From assembly GCA_945878865.1 (NCBI GenBank), contig CAMCUD010000009.1, positions 1-64,000 of the forward strand: DNA of 64,000 bases. Reading direction: 5' to 3'. This DNA is from Bifidobacterium breve. GTDB lineage: Bacteria; Actinomycetota; Thermoleophilia; Solirubrobacterales; Solirubrobacteraceae. Of this stretch, positions 63,636-64,000 are shown piece by piece. Each line of letters begins with the position of its first letter. The first letter of the stretch is position 1. Under the pieces are notes generated by a model that saw nothing but the letters and a program-made list of their open reading frames with translations, did no database searches and was not told where the DNA came from. The position numbers were made by a program, and so were the translations under genes.

Positions 63636-63695
63636 GGCGCGGATGATAGACCGCGGCTGGGCCCGGCAACAGATCCGGGAGACCGGAGCTGCGCG

Positions 63696-64000
63696 CTACG
63701 CGTCGTCGATGGTCAGCAGTCGTGGCGTGTCGGTGACGGGCAGCTCGACGACGAGCCAGCCGCTGTCCGTGCGCCGCACGACGTCGACGGGGACGCTCGC
63801 GCCGGTGAGCGGGTCGGTCGCGCTGACCTTCGCGGCCTTCGCGTCCGTGCCGCCGATTGTCAGCTGATACGTCTCGGCGGGCAGGTCGAACCGGGTGGGG
63901 TCGCTCGACGGCGCGCCCGGCTTCTGCACCTTCGCCATGTTGCGCGTCATCACGTAGACCGGGACGACGAAGCGCGAGTCCGACGCCTGGAAGGGCAGGA
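63696..64000 (-). CDS. C-terminal part of an unidentified protein, 5' end outside the window
   Basis: The frame is open to the window edge (reading LPFQASDSRFVVPVYVMTRN before the track's 85-residue ORF), so the gene starts beyond base 64000. The visible 100 residues are beta-rich: PTRFDLPAETYQLTIGGTDA, DPLTGASVPVDVVRRTDSGW, LVVELPVTDTPRLLTIDDA. This looks like the terminal Ig/jelly-roll-like domain of an extracellular or carbohydrate-active protein. No family can be named. Confidence 0.6.
   Translation of the reverse strand, partial: LPFQASDSRFVVPVYVMTRNMAKVQKPGAPSSDPTRFDLPAETYQLTIGGTDAKAAKVSATDPLTGASVPVDVVRRTDSGWLVVELPVTDTPRLLTIDDA

Noticed and set aside
1-64000. tRNA, rRNA, insertion sequence, integrase or prophage genes
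   Set aside because: None found on either strand by reading; intergenic gaps are all under 200 bases and no transposase motifs appear.

Overview
The window is GC-rich actinobacterial DNA with densely packed genes (TGATG, ATGA and GTGA overlaps, many GTG starts). It carries exported RCC1-type and sialidase-like proteins with Ig-like tails, a PurS/PurQ/PurL purine system, a CsbD protein and type I polyketide biosynthesis. This gene content suggests the Thermoleophilia/Solirubrobacterales, but that placement is inferred from content only. I see no rRNA, tRNA, CRISPR array, transposase or phage gene, and no gene-free stretch longer than 300 bases.

Layout. (1) 1-11.8 kb: the 3' part of a large AAA/TPR/GAF/GGDEF signalling protein, an RNB ribonuclease, a 53-residue membrane protein missing from the ORF track, an AspT/YidE-type transporter, a secreted lipase, a DUF3037/HipA-like pair, a GST and an exported propeller-like protein. 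(2) 11.9-31.5 kb: purine genes purC-purS-purQ, purL, purF, purN and purH, interleaved with recQ, small enzymes and two antisense genes for secreted RCC1-repeat proteins (21 and 7 repeats). (3) 31.5-35.6 kb: a DUF4234 membrane protein, two RidA-family proteins, an exported repeat protein and an acetamidase/formamidase. (4) 35.6-53.6 kb: glf (UDP-galactopyranose mutase), an LpxL/PatA-like acyltransferase, one 15-kb gene for a complete type I polyketide synthase, and an Sfp-type phosphopantetheinyl transferase. (5) 53.6-64 kb: envelope-polysaccharide genes (a Wzz/BY-kinase-like protein, an O-antigen polymerase/ligase-like protein, two GT2 glycosyltransferases, one unrecognised protein), a second acyltransferase coupled to a methyltransferase, and two lipoprotein alpha/beta hydrolases.

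The most interesting system is the polyketide locus. The single protein reads KSQ-AT-ACP / KS-AT-DH-ER-KR-ACP / KS-AT-DH(degenerate)-KR-ACP-TE, which is a loading module, two extension modules and a release domain in one chain. Taken literally it makes a branched 3-hydroxy fatty acid (a reduced triketide) that cannot close to the usual delta-lactone. The gene sits between its activating PPTase and an acyltransferase, inside a surface-glycan region that also holds glf and a paralogous acyltransferase. I infer, without proof, that the product is an unusual acyl group placed on an envelope glycolipid rather than a diffusible antibiotic.

A second pattern is regulatory. At least ten genes that begin transcription units have a TAnnnT -10-like hexamer 6-10 bases before the start codon and no Shine-Dalgarno sequence, which suggests widespread leaderless transcription. 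Genes such as the PKS, the amidase, the CsbD gene and the DUF4234 gene instead have clear Shine-Dalgarno sites. A 159-bp near-palindrome fills the whole space between two convergent genes at 54.6-54.8 kb and looks like a MITE- or REP-type element.
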